Assembly (NCBI GenBank): GCA_025642065.1
Contig: JAODUP010001507.1
Coordinates: 1 to 64,000 of the forward strand
Reading direction: 5' to 3'
DNA: 64,000 bases
DNA from: Paralvinella palmiformis
Lineage: Eukaryota > Annelida > Polychaeta > Terebellida > Alvinellidae
The position numbers were made by a program, and so were the translations under genes. The notes under the pieces were generated by a model. It was not told where the DNA came from. It saw only the letters and a list, made by a program, of their open reading frames with translations, and did no database searches. The stretch's first letter is position 1; every line of letters begins with the position of its first letter. Positions 23,122 through 33,170 of the stretch are shown here, one piece after another.

Positions 23122-25781
23122 TATCAAGACGACATCTAAAAGAGGTTAGTTAACCATTTGCTGCAGGTTTTACTATTAATAAAATTCACACGGCGAATGA
23201 TTAAACATAAAATATTGTTTTCATATTTAATAAGTCTGCCTTGAATTGCGTACGGCTTTCCGGACAAGATCACAAGATCTGTCATGTTTAGATAGCATCA
23301 CATGCACAATAATACTAGATAGATAATCTAAATCTTTAGATAGTCTTTGTATATAAAGATTGTCATAAGAACCCCACAAGTGGCTACATTTAAAGCGACA
23401 GGAAAAGATCTTGAATAATTGAATCTTTACTGGAAGAAAACAATGTTTGAAATTGAACAATATATTTTTAATTGACGCCATTGTACGACGTTAATTTGTT
23501 TTAATATGTGTGGGATAAATATTCACCATAGAGCAAAGAAACGAGTAATGCATTTGTCATGAATGTACTGGTATTTATAGAGATAACTGAGATTAGTACA
23601 GACTGAGATTAGTGCAAACAATATCAATGGAATTGTTTGAATATATGTTTAGTAACGAAATGCATCATTTCTGACCTGACTATAGCCAGGTATGGTCTAT
23701 ATTATAATTAGGATAATTAGAATATAGTTAAACCCCTAACGCCGTCCCCCCGTTAAAGGGACCTCTTTTTCACAGTCTTAAATTATTGATATGCTTTAAA
23801 TGATATTTTTCTTCTATAACTCGACCACCTCCCAACTCCGTACTCCGACCTTTGATCGCCGTCTAATCTCTACGTTTGTTATCCCATATGCCAATCAGGA
23901 TCGTTTGCAGCTGGAGTTAAAAAGACTGTGTCACAAAGAAACCATGTACGATTGCTGGCTGTGTGACTGGCTTGGGCTTAACTGTGTTAAAATAACACGA
24001 GGTAATCTGAAATGTCTGGTTATGTGACCTATGATAGCGGCAACATCTGAAGCAATGTTTCAACACATTTTCCTTTCGTGTTCATAGAACAAATAAACTG
24101 ACAAATCATCATGTGTATTAATATGACAGCAGTCCGTCAATGGGTAAATCAGTTCTATTGTTAAATTTTGCCTTACATACCGAACCAAATATCTCTAGCA
24201 TGATGTAACTTTGTAAATAATCAAACATATTGTGTAATCGTTAAAGTAATCGCTGATTAGAATTACATAAATATTTTAATCGATTACGATTACATTGCAT
24301 CTGTAAATGGCGATTACTATTACCTGAGATCAAATAATCGATAATAATCGATTACGGTTACCGATTACCCCAACCCTGATCAGCACCACCTTTACCATTA
24401 CTGAATGTTTTGACGTATAAATAGTTCTTTTAGTTAGCAGTTTTAATAATATTACCATTCAAGGTTACATAAATTCATTAAATTTCTTCGATTTTACAAA
24501 CGTACACAGATCACAAACATATAATTAGAAGTAGCAAATTAAGCACGATAATTAATAATTGTTGTACTGATGCTGCAAATGGCAGCACCATCACAGTATT
24601 ATAAGTATACATACAATAATCCATACAAATGTTGTTAATATTGCAGTCGGTTTTAGACTAGACGATTGGACACTCGGATCATAAACATAAAAATGAAACC
24701 CATAGCATATATAATACTTTCTTCACGTACAATATTAATGGCGGTAAAAGGATTAGAAATACAAGTTTGCTTGCCTGTAGATAAATATGTGGGCTGGGTT
24801 AAATAATAACGATCTTAATTTTATTATTAACACGAATAAAGGAGTTCATTATCTTTTGAGATATTTTAAGCACCTCGATATTATTTTCTCAGGTCTATTG
24901 AAATAGTCATACATAGTCCCTTGAACAAATGTGCTCGTGTAAATATATAGCACTGGATGACAGTGATCCTTAAATAGCCTGTTAGCACGACATAGTAGGA
25001 ATATACTTCATACAGTTAAAACTACTACTACTACTACTATTAAATTAATTATTTCCAGGTGTTTTTCAAACCCAGATACCTATGTGTGTGTGTGTGTGTG
25101 TGTGTGTGTATACGGGTATATGTGTCTGTTACGACTGTATATATATCTGTTTAACATATTTATCACAAGGTTTACGTGGAGTAATTATTCTTTAAACTAT
25201 ATACCACCACAGGGTGGCAACAGAAAGGAAAGTAAAAATATATGATTTGTCCTGTATTGCTGAACTGGATGTTAATGGAACTGCCGAGATTAAGCAAGAT
25301 ATTACCACATCTTATCGAAATTTTCCTCCAGAGGTGTTCGTCGACAAAGTGTTTCGCAAAGAATCAGATGTGGTAAGCTGTGAGATGCATGCTACCATAT
25401 ATGAGACATATTTGCTTGGGAGAAGTTTCTTCTAATTTTGTCGACTAATTGTACCATTAAGCATCGACCGGATAATAAAGATTTTGCTTTTCAATATTTT
25501 CGTTCTAACGAAATTGAACCATCTTGTATGACGTTATTATTTTGAGATTATAATTTATTAACCCACAGTACGTCTATGGAATATTTGTTTGGACTGTCTT
25601 CAACGAAAGTGTTGAACCATATCAAGACGATGACTTGTACTCGGTGTTATCTAGGAAGAATAAAAATCATCACCTTCCCCAAACATGCACCATGTCAAGT
25701 AGAATGTAAGTGATCTAGGTATTTATAAAACAACAAAATGGGAAACAGCCATTTAAAGAATATATCTATCTATCTGTCTAT

Positions 25782-25815
<34 letters not shown>

Positions 25816-26236
25816 CTCTGCGTGAGTGAGTGAGTGCGTGTGTGTTTATCTGTTTATTATCTCATCTAGCTACACGCACACCCATTCTTCATTTTATGTT
25901 GTTTTATCTCTGTTGTGTTTGCTTTCATTCTGTAGAATCAGGGGACTATCAACTTGACTACTGACTACAATAAACTTGCAACGTATCAAGAGATACGTTT
26001 AAATGTTCTTAAATTTGTTTTTGCTTAAATATCTTATTTATCCTATTTATTATCTCTAATATCTCTCAATCATTCCAATTGTCTATTCCAGATATCAGCT
26101 ACTAACTAGATGCTGGGCCGAACAATATTATAATCGACCCACATTCAAAGAAGTAATTCGTGAAATACATGTTTCGTCGTCGGACAATTACGAGTACATA
26201 GGTTATTACGATTCTGATAATGAACCTCAGATCTAA
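11021..26236 (+). CDS. Filamin-type CH domain / tyrosine-pseudokinase protein, 5'-incomplete
   Basis: Exons: 11021-11254, 11529-11629, 11719-11842, 12215-12282, microexons 14557-14586, 16582-16611, 18550-18579 (20295-20324 has a broken donor), 21025-21052, 21188-21280, 21400-21480, 21633-21796, 22031-22140, 25213-25372, 25569-25705, 26092-26236 (TAA). All junctions are in phase, with AG acceptors and GT donors except the fourth microexon, which is strong evidence for one real gene. The order is end of CH1, CH2, Tyr-rich exon, Pro-rich microexons, kinase-like domain, Tyr-rich tail; about 510 residues are visible. CH1-CH2 pairs bind F-actin in filamins. The kinase-like domain lacks HRD and DFG. 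The likely role, by inference, is an actin-linked signalling scaffold. The start codon and most of CH1 are not seen. I do not know this architecture from other genes. Confidence 0.85.
11970..12001. repeat. (AT)n microsatellite in intron
   Basis: Uninterrupted AT dinucleotides within the intron after the third visible exon. Confidence 0.9.
13048..13342 (+). mobile_element. tRNA-derived SINE, copy 3 (5'-truncated)
   Basis: Starts just upstream of the B box (GGTTTGAACC, one base different from copy 1) and follows the SINE body to 'ttctccccgaacaacaaaac'. The A-box half is absent. It lies in the intron between 12282 and 14557. Confidence 0.85.
13343..13590 (+). repeat. Dispersed repeat R2, copy 1
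   Basis: Carries 'tcgccactctggattcagtc', 'gaattcac.gttcgat' and 'ctctgtgcc.gtgcc.tattat', followed by a short CA run. The same blocks in the same order occur at 40260-40410 and in part at 37485-37565. No coding content; element type unknown. Confidence 0.75.
13984..14022. repeat. (GA)n microsatellite
   Basis: GA dinucleotide run at the head of duplicon 1. Equivalent, interrupted runs are at ~16000-16028, 17949-17996 and 19700-19742. Confidence 0.9.
14557..14586 (+). CDS. Microexon 1, 30 nt, Pro-rich (DQKTRPSLPP)
   Basis: Preceded by TTTCAG and followed by GTAAGT. It encodes DQKTRPSLPP in phase 0-0, so including or skipping it keeps the frame. KTRPSLP matches the class I SH3-ligand pattern (+xxPxxP). 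It lies in the first of four tandem duplicons. Confidence 0.82.
14711..15789. repeat. Intronic minisatellite, ~59-bp unit, about 18 copies
   Basis: Unit core is 'tttgataaataatatgagta ataaacaactaatctataca' followed by a variable 'aaaataacacacaaac' part. Copies differ mainly by small indels in the A-rich portion. One to three copies of the same unit occur at 16748-16805, 18717-18825 and 20470-20635, so expansion happened in unit 1 only. Confidence 0.92.
16582..16611 (+). CDS. Microexon 2, 30 nt, Pro-rich (DQQTPPPLPP)
   Basis: TTTCAG acceptor and GTAAGT donor. Encodes DQQTPPPLPP, phase 0-0. The basic residues of copy 1 have become Gln and Pro, so the class I SH3 motif is gone and a plain PPPLPP core remains. 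Confidence 0.82.
16837..16885. repeat. (CA)n microsatellite
   Basis: CA run in duplicon 2. The matching place in duplicon 3 (~18835-18860) has only degenerate CA-rich sequence. Confidence 0.9.
17010..17925 (-). mobile_element. LINE 3' fragment, copy in duplicon 2
   Basis: On the - strand, 17925 to ~17640 reads FTFNRDIPNASVIRQSDHLY, then ASRLPLISIPKIWNKW and FKYQLKTHIFDAYNSKR. This is the C-terminal tail of a non-LTR RT ORF (FN....H.Y.TRQ...L..P..R......S....G...WN.L). The rest down to 17010 is 3' sequence, including an internal degenerate duplication at 17386-17600. Nearly identical sequence is in duplicon 3. Confidence 0.8.
17386..17600. repeat. Degraded duplicate of the preceding LINE segment
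   Basis: Repeats the order of 17119-17385 ('gtgacccattctgg', 'aaaaatcagatcc', 'aagaatgtatacca', 'tttatgacgatat', 'aaagtatacctg') but with many scattered short deletions. The sister LINE copy in duplicon 3 has a single version. Either a local duplication that decayed very fast or an assembly or consensus error. Confidence 0.65.
18550..18579 (+). CDS. Microexon 3, 30 nt, Pro-rich (RQQTPLPPPQ)
   Basis: TTTCAG acceptor and GTAAGT donor. Encodes RQQTPLPPPQ, phase 0-0. A second CAG six bases inside the exon could act as an alternative acceptor, removing two residues in frame. Confidence 0.8.
18985..19676 (-). mobile_element. LINE 3' fragment, copy in duplicon 3
   Basis: Near-identical to 17010-17925 but without the extra ~240-bp internal copy. 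Same frame (MIRQSDHLYVAKSYNIFASR...). It abuts the GA run of duplicon 4 directly, as copy 2 abuts duplicon 3. Confidence 0.8.
20295..20324 (+). pseudogene. Microexon 4, donor site mutated (GT to AT)
   Basis: The exon sequence is the same as copy 2 (DQQTPPPLPP) and the acceptor TTTTAG is present. The donor reads ATAAGT instead of GTAAGT, and the otherwise conserved downstream intron sequence shows the change is a single substitution. It is probably no longer spliced in. It is unlikely to be an AT-AC intron, because the U12 donor consensus is ATATCC. Confidence 0.75.
21025..21796 (+). CDS. Kinase-like domain, linker and N-lobe exons
   Basis: Exons 21025-21052 (acidic SVEEESNNL), 21188-21280 (LPFDVRNAYDGLYKKVEYES), 21400-21480 (YYKIRGSMNGRFDLFLVKT) and 21633-21796 (KVEAGILAAHTQSLLDHDNV, VIALTVQGGELHTIMPG, CVLLQPYLTEN). 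They align in order with a tyrosine-kinase N-lobe. There is no GxGxxG loop; NGRFDLFLVKT fits strands 2-3 with a candidate VAIK lysine, and the Glu of KVEAG could be the helix-C glutamate. HDNVMKVIALT corresponds to 'H.NIV.L.GV'. The hinge segment is diverged. Phases 1, 1, 1, 0. Confidence 0.75.
22031..26236 (+). CDS. Kinase-like domain, C-lobe exons and C-terminal tail
   Basis: 22031-22140 reads ERLDIVDGIAKAMDYLAGRD then YVLQKLTTKTCM, where active kinases have 'FIHRDLAARNCM'; the catalytic His-Arg-Asp is gone. 25213-25372 reads KVKIYDLSCIAEL, where DFG is DLS, and NFPPEVFVDKVFRKESDV, equivalent to 'MPPE.....F...SDVWS' with the structural Glu and helix-F Asp kept. 25569-25705 reads YVYGIFVWTVFNESVEPYQ, matching 'FGV.LWE.....PY'. 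26092-26236 reads QLLTRCWAEQYYNRPTFKEV with the conserved RPTF, then a tail DNYEYIGYYDSDNEPQI and TAA. Fold residues survive while catalytic ones are lost, as in a maintained pseudokinase. Confidence 0.87.
22141..25212. other. 3.1-kb intron within the kinase-like domain
   Basis: No exon was recognised inside. It contains (AT)n/(CA)n runs at 23037-23115, a hAT-like terminal sequence at ~24230-24378, an (ACT)n run near 25020-25038 and a (TG)n run at 25083-25110. Two short frames (23227-23481 -, 23800-24027 +) have no recognisable similarity. Confidence 0.7.
24230..24378. mobile_element. Solo end of a hAT-like element
   Basis: Ends CCCCAACCCTG, the reverse complement of CAGGGTTGGGG, preceded by subterminal repeats of 'aatcgattac' type. 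The layout resembles the ends of the 2227-3233 element (CAGGGTTGGGG plus subterminal motif repeats), but no partner end was found. Probably a truncated copy. Confidence 0.45.
25767..25815. repeat. (TCTG)n / (TCTA)n microsatellite
   Basis: Tetranucleotide run 'tctatctatctgtctatctg' passing into TCTG repeats, in the last intron of the CH-pseudokinase gene. Confidence 0.9.
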
Positions 26237-26421
26237 GGATAAATCATGAATTGGACACGAATACACCGATGGGCGCACGCACTAATGAACGTACTCACAC
26301 ACGCACCCGCACACATACATACACGTACCAAAAATACGCGAAAGTTGAACTGGGTATCCTGTATTTGAAATAACTGCAGCAGACATGGCCCAGCTCTTAT
26401 TTCAATAACCCATGTTCAAAT

Positions 26422-26465
<44 letters not shown>

Positions 26466-26889
26466 TATATATAGTTTCAGCTTACCGTTGCTATCACTCC
26501 CCCCAAAAGACTCTTTTTGGTGATAATTTTAATTTTCATAATATAGTTATGGCGTTGATTTAAAGTGTTATAGTTATGCATGAAGAATGTCATCTCTGTA
26601 GACAAGTTTGCAGTTTACAAATTAATACAACAGTTAAGAAATACTGCAGGATATTTTACGTAGTGGTTATGGGGAGTATGAGACTATAGAGTATTATGGG
26701 AATTATAAACTCCATTGTCATTACCTTGATGAATCTTCCAGGTGGTGTATTATAATATTTCTGTGAATACTAAATTATAACATTTCCTTGAATTAATGTA
26801 GATTAGTAATAATATTTCAAAGGAGAATGTTAGCAGCATAATGCTTACATTGAACATATTATGGCGTAGTTGACGTAGGTTAGTGACAT

Positions 26890-26931
<42 letters not shown>

Positions 26932-28540
26932 AATGTTCAAACCCCAGCCGTGCTATACCAAATTTATTAATGTTTCACTACACCCCATTACCTTCGTAGG
27001 TCATATGGTGTCACGGTCTCACTTTTTAGCCATGTTTATCTTGTATTTCTTGTGACTATACATGAACTAGAAAAACCATGACGCGGCGGTCACGTTCTCA
27101 TTTCTTAACCGTAATGGCCATAAGCATATGATTATGAAATGGTTTTCAATAGTTTTGATTCCGAATACTTACTAATTAATAGGCTCATTTATTCCATTTA
27201 AATATGACTCATTATCACGTCTCGATTTGTCGTGACAAATCTACTAAGATAATAGAAAATCCGAGACAAAATCAGACTGAACAACGTCAGGCTAGAGAGT
27301 TCAGTCTGATTTTGTCGATAGCGCAAAATGTGAACTAGCATGACAAAATTAGATTAGAGAATCATCGATCTATGGTAGACTATACAGTATATGTAAAAAG
27401 AAAACCAGATTGGAGTGGTCACAGCTTGTGCTAGAATGTAACAAATATAGATTGAGGAGCTCAGTGTCATCAAACGTACAATTGATATAGTGATTCTATG
27501 ACAAAATCAGACTGGATGAAACATGTAGGAATACATTCTCTTACGGGAAATTTAGGTTTATATTCAATGCACCCAAGAGACTCCCCATTTACATTTCGGG
27601 GGATGGCTCATTTTCAAGAGAAAACAAATTGATGACGAAAGAAAGGTTATCTGAGGGGCCCGTCTCATTTTGTGTGCTGATTTTCTTTGGCATTTAGGAT
27701 GATTCAATGTGACAAAATCAAACTGGAGAATTTGTGACACACTACAATGTATACTATGCTAAGACACCAGACTGAGGATCCCAGTCTCATTTGCGTTCAG
27801 CGGATTATGTGATTCTAGATATCAAAACCAATTAATTTTAGAAGCCAAAAATTACAAATATCAAATACAATCATGAATAATCTCCAATTACAGTTATCTT
27901 ACATTTCAAATTTTATTGAAATATACATGCCACATATAATTATATGATCATACAGATATGGATTAAGATGGACTGCACTCTAGTATTTATTTATGATACA
28001 TTCATAATTACAAGCTAGAAGTTTCACATTAAAAGAAACAGTATGGCCCGGCCATATGCTAATAAAGCCCTGCTTATTTAATGATTTATTTTTGCATTTT
28101 CTCTCCCCCACCTTCTTTATCTCCGCCCTCTCTCTTAAATGACATTCACTTTTTCAATATTTTCTATCACTTGTCTTATTATCTACATCACTAATGTTTG
28201 TTTCTGATATTTTTGATATACAATAATTTAGGGGAGGAGTATCAAATCAAGTGAAAACTGGTTGTGACACTTTTACTTTTCTGTCATGGAACTTAGTATA
28301 TTTGGTTACAATCATGTGTTGTTCGTGTTCATAAGTACTGTGAAGTTAGTGTTAGGCAAATGTAGACTCTATAGACTAGCTATAATACGAGCGATTACTT
28401 AGTTATTGACATTTGACCCCTGTTTCATTGTCCATATATTAGATCGAAATTAATTTTACTGTCTGTTTGTCTGTTCAATCACTTCTCTTCGATTAGAGTG
28501 AATTTCATACCGTCGTATGTCTATTTAGATATTTTATTAT
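26237..28540. other. Intergenic, downstream of the CH-pseudokinase gene
   Basis: No coding sequence recognised. (AT)n runs lie at 26426-26472 and 26892-26928. No clear AATAAA poly(A) signal was found close after the stop codon. 27200-27840 contains repeated short phrases such as 'tgacaaaatcagactgg'. Confidence 0.55.
27265..27316. repeat. 18-bp perfect inverted repeat
   Basis: GACAAAATCAGACTGAAC at 27265-27282 is exactly complemented at 27299-27316 around a 16-base loop. The same core, less exact, recurs near 27340, 27500 and 27715, suggesting a decayed repetitive element. Confidence 0.85.
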
Positions 28541-28990
28541 AGTTATTGATCAAATCGGAGTTCAAATATAATATGGGCATCAGTCAACTGAAAGTAACAC
28601 ACGAAGAGAAGGATCTTGGAGTACTCTTTCATAATAAAACATCGTTTGTTTCATATATATCAGGGAAAATAATTAAAGCCAACTCTGTAATGGGTTTGGT
28701 TAGAAAAATATTCCTGTATATTGATGCCAGACTCTTCAAACTGTTCAAAAGTATAATCCGTCCACATGTAGAATATACCAATCAATTATGGTATTCACAC
28801 ACAAAGAAACATACTAGCTATTAAGAATATACAAAGCCGTCCAACAAAAGAATAATAGGGTTATCTGATTTGACATATGAAAAAAAAATTACTCCGTAAA
28901 CTAGACCTTCCAACGCTTGAATATAAAGGAACTAGGGGGACATACCCATAAATTGTCAAAAGAAATATCTCGTCTACTCTTACGTAGCAA
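28540..28990 (+). mobile_element. LINE RT C-terminal fragment
   Basis: Frame 28546-28824 reads HEEKDLGVLFHNKTSFVSYI, KANSVMGLVRKIF and LFKLFKSIIRPHVEYTNQLW, the post-RT region of many invertebrate non-LTR elements ('KDLGV..D..L.F..H', 'LYK..VRP.LEYA..VW'). A broken continuation (RIIGLSDLTYEKK, then 'LPTLEY.RTRGD' in another frame) runs to ~28990. Confidence 0.78.
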
Positions 28991-29035
28991 ATTAGTTTCA
29001 TCCAGAAATGTTAATTACTAGAGTCTCCGTGGTTA

Positions 29036-29275
29036 GGGCTATTCCAGAAATAATTGTATGGGGGTGACTTATTTTTACCCCAATTACCCACATTTAATTT
29101 GTTTCCTAGACCTACTACCCACGTTTTTTATTTATTATTACACCCAACCACCCATAATTTAAAATCTAGCTCGCACTAACATTCCCAGTTAAATATGGCA
29201 TCTGTATATGAAATGTTTTTGTTTTATCCAGGAGTATGATTTTGTATACCATGTACGAAGTTAGTTATAATATAT
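29036..29275 (-). mobile_element. TTAA-type MITE, truncated second copy
   Basis: Begins TTA-GGGCTATTCCAGAAATAA, matching the right terminal inverted repeat of the 53401-53788 element. It continues with matching blocks (Asn/Thr-free, AT-rich; 'taccatgtacgaagttagttataat') in the opposite orientation. The other terminus was not found. Confidence 0.6.
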
Positions 29276-29290
29276 TACTTTCAGATTAAT

Positions 29291-30256
29291 ACACAGGTTT
29301 GCTAATAAATATCGTTTATGTGCATGATCTTTTCTAGAAGTATGCATTTGTGATAATATTCATCCTAGATTGTGTTTTAGTTAGTGATTTGTTGTATGCC
29401 TACAAACCGAAGTATAGTAGTTGTGACAATAACTCGCTTCTTATTATTTCTTGTCATTATACTTTTAGTCAAGCCGAGTTTTCCTTCTGTCATTTAGCTT
29501 TTGTTTTATTGGATGATTTGATGGAGTTAGATTGTATATAAAGTTTGAATAAATGTCTTTATTTCAAAATATGTCCAGTTTGATCTTAAATGCCACATAA
29601 TGGAACGTGTTATTATGTAGTTATGACTGACAACAATACGAAATCTGGCAATATTGGAGGCCATTCTGAATTCCAAGATAACTGATAGATATTAAATAAC
29701 ACCAGGCTAAATCACATATATCATAATGAAGGCCTAGAGCCCATGAACAATTATCTAGAAAGTCAAAATATGGCTGAAAATGTTATTTACTCTGGTTTCA
29801 ATGACAGTCATTTTGAATTCTGAGCTAACCAAGAGTCATAGGGATTTGTCAGTGTCATAATTGAATTATGTTAACCTCAAAACATGGGTGTAGACACCAA
29901 GATCTTGCCTTTATCTATCGTAGAAGCCGAGTTATAGGCAAAAAACGTAATTTCGCTAATTTCATTGACGCCATTTTGAAATTGACCTCACACGATTTGG
30001 GAGAGGTCTCAGGAACAAAACATAATAGGTGTCATACGTTCCTTGGGCCAGGGGTGTACAGGGGTCCTATCGGGTCCATGGACTACATGTTTTCCCAACA
30101 ACCACGCCTGTGCCTTCGTCAGGCCTCTGTGGACTTTGACAACATAGTGCCACATTCATTTCGCCGTGGGTGAGTAGTCGCTTGTACCAGATCGGAATAC
30201 CAACGGAGACCATCCACGCCTTATAGTAGAGAGGCAGAGACACAAAATCACAAGTA
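29291..30256. other. Intergenic, no gene identified
   Basis: Contains a 101-codon frame (29868-30173, +) with no recognised domain, and repeated 'ccattttgaa(tt)' phrases. No function assigned. Confidence 0.4.
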
Positions 30257-30300
30257 TCAAATCACTTTGGGTTACAAGCTGGCATCCACCCTATATCATT
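30257..30300 (+). repeat. Left terminal inverted repeat of the 3.65-kb transposon
   Basis: TCAAATCACTTTGGGTTACA at the outer end, inner end CACCCTATATCATT. Pairs with 33867-33910. Confidence 0.9.
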
Positions 30301-30849
30301 AACCCTTTTTGTGTGAAAATGGCATTTTCTGAAAATGGGCATATTTTGCGGGTAGAGGATGTAGAAAGGCAGTTATATCGTCACTTTTCAAGATATGCAA
30401 ACACACTAACCATGAAAATGAAGGGTGTAATATACTCTAACATGTTTATTCATGAAAAGTTACAAAATTGTATCTGCCACATGGAGACAGGGGTTGGACC
30501 CTACTTTGACTCCTTACCCGTCAAAAATGTTTTGGCAATTTTGTACTAAGTTTCAGCCACCTGTGATAATTAGGGGTGACATTATGGCGACATGTACTAG
30601 GCCCCAATTTTAGAAAACATGACATGTATTGGCAAAACCACAAAAATTATGTTGTAAATTTAATAAGTAACTCTGTAACATTAAAAGCTTAGTTACATTC
30701 GTCATCTTTTTCTAAAAACATGTCACTTAGCAATGGGGACGGGGAGGACGGGGACGGGGGGGGGGTCAAACCTTGACGACAGTCCCAACAGTTTGAGAAC
30801 ATAATGACTTTAACTGCTGTTGTCACCCTGTTTAATTAAGTTCATTAAT

Positions 30850-33170
30850 CATCTTCATCCATTTGACACAACCCCTCATAGTTACAAGCGCTTGTGCAAG
30901 CGAGTAAGCCAGCTTTAGGCAGCCACATCTGGTGGGGCTACATCCCTTCTTACAAGAGCAACTGACCAAAGCCATGTATGATTTTGGCACTGATTGTAAA
31001 GACATTCGCATCGGCGTAAGTTTCCCAGCTTTAGCTGTCCATCTGTTCCCATCTGAAGAGTGTAGTTACTGCGTATGAGATGAAAAAGAAAGAGCGTCTT
31101 CAGTAGGTGGTAAGGCTTCTATGAAGGACTTCCCCTTCACAAACATCTTCAGCCTAACTTCATTCACGGAACCACAATTTCTGCACCCTTTCATGCATCT
31201 TCACTGCATTCTGCAGAGCCGCCAATCGCTTGTAGTAAGTCTTGTTCCTTTAAAAATACTTTCCAGCAGGAACGTTTTCAACCAGTGACTGCATAAAATG
31301 CCATTAGAGTGTCAATCACTGAAGGGGCAAGATTAATTGAATGGGCAGGGGTGTACTTTGGATCTTTTGAAGTGCCAGAATGAATCCGAATCTCTGGAGA
31401 AAGTTCAGATATGTGGACAAGTGCTGGTACCAAGACATCTGTATCTCGACAACTGATGACCACGCGTTGATACCCATAAGCTAAAGCACCCTTAGCATGT
31501 GAAAATTCATATTATCTGCTTCTTATGTGGTGCTGATTAAGTGGGAAATGTTTCGCGATGCTGATGAACACACTATTCTAATATCACTGAAGCCCCCTCC
31601 AAATACCAACTCACAGTCTGAAGGAAGCTCAGAACAGTTATTCAGTTCATTTGATATGAAGGCTGCCAATTCAGACTTGTTAGACGTGTGACTCATGAAC
31701 GTGTATCAACTATGAGGCAATTTGACAGTGCGCGAGTCTATTTTCCGTCTGATTGGCTATGAACTTCAGACTCCATTTGCTCGTATTCCATCCTTGATCG
31801 ATGTCTCCTGATCGCTGGACCATTAACTAGAAGGCAAGTTGGACTGCTGTTGGCGGAAAGCTCAGATCAGATCAGCCTTGGTTGCCCAATGTTTGATTTG
31901 TACTCGCTAGCGCCAACGGTACAGGGGAAAGCTCATATTTCAGTATGCCTTCACAATAGTGACAGCATCCTTGTTGACCTAAACAGTTGTCTTGTACATA
32001 GTTGCCATGGTCTTGGCCTTGATCTGTGCGATTCTGGAGTAAAAGTTGTCCTCTTCATCAAGGCGTGAGTTCACAAATTCAGTCACTAATTTGTGTCCTT
32101 TTCCCTCTGCAGACAGAATATCAGATGCTATTTCATCAGGTACGATGTCATTGTTTGAAAAGTTCATTAGTTCAGATGTAGAATGTGAAAAGTCTTGGAA
32201 CCTCTCGAACTCTTTCATCAGCTTTCTGACATCCTCCTCATCTCTCTTCAAACCGGCTTTGCCAGCATCCCTATGTGTCCAGTCGTCATTTGTATCATCA
32301 TGCTGTTCGCCAGAGACGCAGGGTATCATCTTAAATTATGGTACGCTCGTTGTATGTGAAACACCACCTATCTCGTGCAGAATTTATGTGTGTGATCACT
32401 ACAATACCCCCACTTACGTTAGCAATCCGGTTGATGCGTTTAAGTGCCTGGTTAGTCGCCACATGTTTGAATTTACCCTCAGTTCTCTTGATTAAAAACC
32501 GACCAGCAACGAATTCATTGAAGACATCTGGTGCTATAGTTGGGAGAGCTCTTATGTCAGCCAAGTACACTAGGGCCCAGCGAGGGCAATTAGTGTGATC
32601 GTAAATGGTAAACCAAGGCAACATCTTTGAGAAAAGTTCCAAATGAAGGGCCTAGTTGCCTTCACGGTCTGCTCTAATAAATCCCATCAAAATGGAAACC
32701 ATCTCCAGAAATGCCGCCAAAATGTAAATTTTGGGGTAACCCAACTATGATTCATGAAACTCATTCAGCAGATAAAGTAGAGTAGATGTAACTCTAACCA
32801 GCGCACAAAAAGAATCAGTGACATCTTCATCTTTGGATGTGAACTTTTCCACAACATCGTCAACGACCACCAATAGGTTTTCATCCAGTGACTTTCTATT
32901 TTGCACAGCTCACTCTTGGAATTTGGGCCAGAGTAGTCATCAGAGTGCTTCATATGTTAGTTTATGTCCACAAATTGCCTTATTATAAGCATGCCCTATT
33001 AGCATATGCGAGGTTGTGTTTTCACCATATACACCACTCTCAACCCACACATCTCTTAACCCTGAATAATCCGTGTTGACTCCAAACAACCTCCTTCGCT
33101 CTGCAATACATCTAACAAGAACTGTGTAAACAATGTTGATATCATCGGCTGGGACTGGAATAATTGGCAT
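30850..33170 (-). pseudogene. Broken transposon-borne multidomain protein with PIN/XPG-like segment
   Basis: Pieces in order on the - strand. 33170-32943: PADDINIVYTVLVRC, then WVESGVYGENTTSHMLIGHA and GHKLTYEALW. 32642-32331: DHTNCPRWALVYLADIRALP, then FNEFVAGRFLIKRTEGKF and GGIVVITHINSARDRW. 32329-31979: a charged helical stretch ending AKTMATMYKTTV. 31463-31278: ISCRDTDVLVPALVHISELS and IHSGTSKDPKYTPAHSINLA with IDTLMAFYAVTG, resembling PIN/XPG-family nucleases (D-TDVL acidic box, then HALTGCD; here the tract breaks just after TG). I recall this module order from large uncharacterised families in cnidarian and mollusc genomes. Many stops and shifts separate the pieces, so this copy is dead. 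Confidence 0.65.

Noticed and set aside
29868..30173. 101-codon + frame just outside the 3.65-kb transposon
   Set aside because: No domain, no repeat in the window, and no splice or start context strong enough to call a gene.
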